Both the position numbers and the translations under genes were made by a program. This document shows positions 61,824-64,000 of a DNA stretch of 64,000 bases, one piece after another. The number at the start of each line of letters is the position of its first letter. Within the stretch, counting starts at the first letter, position 1. The notes below the pieces were generated by a model. That model was not told the origin of the DNA and searched no databases. It saw only the letters and a program-made list of their open reading frames with translations. The DNA is from Streptomyces sp. NBC_00448 (GTDB lineage: Bacteria > Actinomycetota > Actinomycetes > Streptomycetales > Streptomycetaceae): assembly GCF_036014115.1 (NCBI RefSeq), contig NZ_CP107913.1, forward strand, positions 5,069,001-5,133,000. Direction: 5' to 3'.

Positions 61824-62375
61824 TCAGTCGGTCTTCTTGATCACCCGGGCGGGCACTCCCGCGACCATGGTGCCGGCAGGAACATCACGAGTGACCACCG
61901 CGCCGGCGGCGACCACCGCACCGGCACCGATGGTCACCCCCTGCGTGATCACGGCAGCCGTCCCGATCCAGACGTCGTCCTCGATGACGATCGGGGCGAA
62001 GGAGAGGTACTCGCGGCGCTCGGCCAGGGGCAGCGGATGGCCGCCGGTGATGAGGCTGACCTTCGGGGCGATCATCACGCCGTTCCCGATACGGATGCCT
62101 CCCTTGTCCATGAAGGTGCATCCCTGGTTGACGAAGACGTTCTCCCCGAACGTCGTGTTCAGCCCGTACTCGGTGAAGAACGGTGGGTAGATCGTCACCG
62201 ATTCCGGCAGCGGGCCACCGAACACAACGGAAAGTAGTGCCGTGCGACCTTCGCCGTCGCTGAACGGAAGCACGTTCAGTCGAGACGTCGCATCGGTCAC
62301 CTCCACGATCCGCTCCACGTGACGCGCGAACTCAGGCGTACGGACATACATGACCTGCTCTGTGCGGGTTGACAT
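61824..62375 (-). CDS. sugar O-acetyltransferase (hexapeptide, LacA/Maa type)
   Basis: A 183-residue trimeric acetyltransferase. The left-handed beta-helix shows NVFVNQGCTFMDKGGIRIGNGVMIAPKVSL and IVIEDDVWIGTAAVITQGVTIGAGAVVAAGAVVTRDVPAGT. The catalytic His is in TGGHPLPLAERR. It is divergent from a LysR gene and probably controlled by it. Confidence 0.85.
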   Translation of the reverse strand: MSTRTEQVMYVRTPEFARHVERIVEVTDATSRLNVLPFSDGEGRTALLSVVFGGPLPESVTIYPPFFTEYGLNTTFGENVFVNQGCTFMDKGGIRIGNGVMIAPKVSLITGGHPLPLAERREYLSFAPIVIEDDVWIGTAAVITQGVTIGAGAVVAAGAVVTRDVPAGTMVAGVPARVIKKTD

Positions 62376-62432
62376 GCGCTGATCCCATCACCGCGCGGAA
62401 CGCTCGATCAAACAACTCCGCACCACACCAGA

Positions 62433-62449
62433 CACAACCTTTGGTTGTG
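62433..62449. promoter_or_regulatory. palindromic operator between acetyltransferase and LysR genes
   Basis: CACAACC-ttt-GGTTGTG is a perfect 7-bp inverted repeat 8 nt before the LysR start and 58 nt before the acetyltransferase start. Its place fits autoregulation and control of the divergent gene. Confidence 0.55.
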
Positions 62450-62457
62450 GAAGTAGG

Positions 62458-63396
62458 GTGGGAGGCGTGGACGTTGAAGCGCTGCGGACGTTCGTGGCCG
62501 TCGCTGAGACCGGCCAGTTCCAGGCTGCGGCCGATGAGCTGGGGATCAGTCAGCAGGCGGTCTCCAAGCGGATCGCGGCCCTGGAGAGGCACACCGAGGT
62601 CCCGCTCCTGGTGCGGACCTCCCGAGGCTCGCGGCTGAGCCTGGACGGGCAGGTCTTCCTGCCGCACGCCAAGAAGGTCCTGGTGGCCATCGAGCAGGCC
62701 GAGCAGGCCGTGCGCCCCGGAAGCCGTCCCTTGCGCGTCGATGTCCTCAATCGGCGCATCTCCCCGGCCCGGGCCGTCTACCGGTTCTACCGCTCCCACC
62801 CCGAGACCGACCTGGACGCGGTCACGCTGAGCGACGAGAACGCCGCCCAGGCCGCCCACGCGGTGCTCGAAGGGACCATCGACGCGTCCTTCCGTGCCCT
62901 GCCGGCAGACCAGGTCCCGGCCGGGATCAGCGCCGAACGGCTCCTGGACACACCCCTGGAGCTCCTGGTCGGCCCCGGCCACCCGCTGGCTGACGCGCCC
63001 TGGGTCAGTCCTGCGGACCTGGCCGGCCACCGCATCTGGATTCCCGGGATCAGGCTCGGCACGGAGTGGGCGGCGTTCTACCAGGCGATGTCCGAGACCT
63101 TCGGCCTGAGTATCGACGCGCTCGGCCCCCACTTCGGTGACGAGGCCCTGATGGACGCGCTCGCCGCCCCGGCCTCGCCGGCCACCCTCGTCGGCAGCGG
63201 GGACCGGTACCTGTGGCCCCAGAACCACGACCTACGGCGCATCCCGTTGCACGACCCGACCCCGGTCTACCCGCACGTGCTGCTGTTCCGCAGCGGAGAC
63301 CGGCACCCTGTGCTGAGCGCGCTACGCGACCATCTGCGCACCGCGGGCCCGCGAACCCCGCACGACGTGTGGGCGCCGGACTGGATGGACCGCTGA
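62458..63396 (+). CDS. LysR-family transcriptional regulator
   Basis: A 312-residue regulator with VEALRTFVAVAETGQFQAAADELGISQQAVSKRIAALERHTEVPLL, a LysR HTH. The effector domain after residue 90 is typical. GTG 62458 or GTG 62467. Divergent from the acetyltransferase across the palindrome. 63397-63603 downstream shows no gene. Confidence 0.85.
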   Translation: MGGVDVEALRTFVAVAETGQFQAAADELGISQQAVSKRIAALERHTEVPLLVRTSRGSRLSLDGQVFLPHAKKVLVAIEQAEQAVRPGSRPLRVDVLNRRISPARAVYRFYRSHPETDLDAVTLSDENAAQAAHAVLEGTIDASFRALPADQVPAGISAERLLDTPLELLVGPGHPLADAPWVSPADLAGHRIWIPGIRLGTEWAAFYQAMSETFGLSIDALGPHFGDEALMDALAAPASPATLVGSGDRYLWPQNHDLRRIPLHDPTPVYPHVLLFRSGDRHPVLSALRDHLRTAGPRTPHDVWAPDWMDR

Positions 63397-63603
63397 CCTG
63401 ACGACCGAATCAACAGACACGTGAGGGTCGGCGGTCGCTGCGGAGTGTGCGCAGGGCACGGGGTCGGTGCCGGCCTGGCGGCGCGCCCGGACGGTGCCGC
63501 GTGGCCGCGGCGACCAGGTCGCCGCGTTCGGGTTCGGGCCGGTTCAGGGCCCGCGCGCGCCGTCATCCGCGGTGGTGGAGCGTCCCGTCACCGTCGCGGT
63601 ACT

Positions 63604-64000
63604 AGGGTCTGTATGGAGTTGTGATCAAGACTGTGATCCGAGGTGTCGGATCCAGAGCAGGCCGGCGCATAATTCGAGTCCGGCCTGGTAGCTTCCAGGC
63701 TTTTTGTCGTAGCGGACGGCGAGGCCGCGCCAGTCCTTGATCTTGTTGATGGTGCGTTCGACGCTGTTGCGGAGCTTGTACAGCTCCTTGTCGTAGGTGA
63801 CGGGCCGTCCGCCACGTGAGCCGCGCTTCTTGCGGTGGGCGGCCTGGTCCTTCTTCTCGGGGATGACCGCTTTGATCCCGCGTTTGCGCAGGTGAGCACG
63901 GTTCTTGCGGGAGGAGTACGCCTTGTCGCCGGCGACTGCGCCGGGCCGGGTGCGGGGTCGGCCGACCGGGCCGGGGACGCGGATCTTGTCCAGGACGGGG
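63604..64000 (-). mobile_element. IS5-type insertion sequence, 3' end (cut by window edge)
   Basis: The transposase stop and the AGGGTCTGTATGGAG sequence just beyond it suggest the end of an IS5-family element at about 63604; the latter looks like a terminal repeat. The other end is outside the window, so neither inverted repeat nor target duplication can be checked. Confidence 0.6.
63625..64000 (-). CDS. IS5-family transposase, C-terminal part (partial)
   Basis: Reading leftward from the window edge, 125 codons are open and end in TGA at 63625. The reading contains VAGDKAYSSRKNRAHLRKRG, VIPEKKDQ and SVERTINKIKDWRGLAVRYDK. These carry the second Asp and the Glu of the DDE catalytic triad of IS5 transposases. 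The N-terminal part and start codon are outside the window. The frame is intact so far as seen. Confidence 0.82.
   Translation of the reverse strand, partial: PVLDKIRVPGPVGRPRTRPGAVAGDKAYSSRKNRAHLRKRGIKAVIPEKKDQAAHRKKRGSRGGRPVTYDKELYKLRNSVERTINKIKDWRGLAVRYDKKPGSYQAGLELCAGLLWIRHLGSQS

Noticed and set aside
63397-63603. Small frames between the LysR gene and the IS element
   Set aside because: They are short, Arg/Gly-rich and lack ribosome sites; the region looks non-coding.
1-64000. tRNA, rRNA, CRISPR array or riboswitch
   Set aside because: I saw no cloverleaf-type sequence, no regularly spaced repeats and no known riboswitch core, although a covariance-model search was not possible.

Overview
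The window is high-GC actinomycete DNA and is almost certainly from Streptomyces or a close relative. Coding density is high, with many GTG starts and ATGA/GTGA start-stop overlaps. The gene families point the same way: duplicated branched-chain alpha-keto acid dehydrogenase (bkd) operons around Ser/Thr kinases, a conservon (cvn) with a P450, XRE/DUF397 pairs, DUF6879, DUF6907 and a proteasome activator. All family names rest on reading translated motifs; no database search was run.

Layout. 0-3.8 kb: first bkdABC operon, with the start of a divergent gene at the left edge. 3.8-7.6 kb: mobA, a DUF6457 gene, moeA and an ion-channel gene in one overlapping run. 7.7-11.8 kb: MFS exporter, divergent LysR regulator, quinone oxidoreductase and an unknown gene. 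12-17.5 kb: Pro-rich surface protein, proteasome activator Bpa, and two divergent membrane Ser/Thr kinases (one with PASTA). 17.6-22.7 kb: APH-type kinase and a second bkdABC operon. 22.7-26.9 kb: small membrane protein, an overlapping lipoprotein/secreted-protein pair, and a GntR-MFS operon. 27.2-31.5 kb: minus-strand conservon CvnA-CvnB-CvnC-P450 that lacks the usual GTPase CvnD. 31.8-35.8 kb: mycothiol-dependent isomerase-like protein, nitrilase-family hydrolase, secreted repeat protein and a LURP-one protein.

35.9-38.8 kb: a less GC-rich two-gene island (DUF262 protein plus HipA-like kinase, overlapping reading frames), the strongest candidate for an undescribed defence or toxin-like system. 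39-47.7 kb: thioredoxin/NHL protein, small membrane and lipoproteins, LD-carboxypeptidase, M18 aminopeptidase, acyl-CoA dehydrogenase, SseB-like protein and pirin. 47.9-51.5 kb: kinase-WD40 fusion, then a cluster of small Streptomyces-type genes including DUF6879. 51.5-56.8 kb: LysR/SDR divergent pair, two methyltransferases, GNAT, TetR with a clear operator, HAD hydrolase. 56.9-61.7 kb: two DUF397 genes and their XRE partner, a divergent row of small unknown proteins, and an NB-ARC/TPR protein with a degenerate Walker A motif. 61.8-63.4 kb: acetyltransferase and divergent LysR around a perfect palindrome. 63.6-64 kb: the 3' end of an IS5-type transposase, cut by the window edge.

How it fits together. 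The two bkd operons would supply branched acyl-CoA primers for fatty acids and polyketides. The mob/moe genes serve molybdenum cofactor synthesis. Much of the rest is membrane signalling and small regulatory modules typical of Streptomyces development. I saw no tRNA, rRNA, CRISPR array or recognisable riboswitch.
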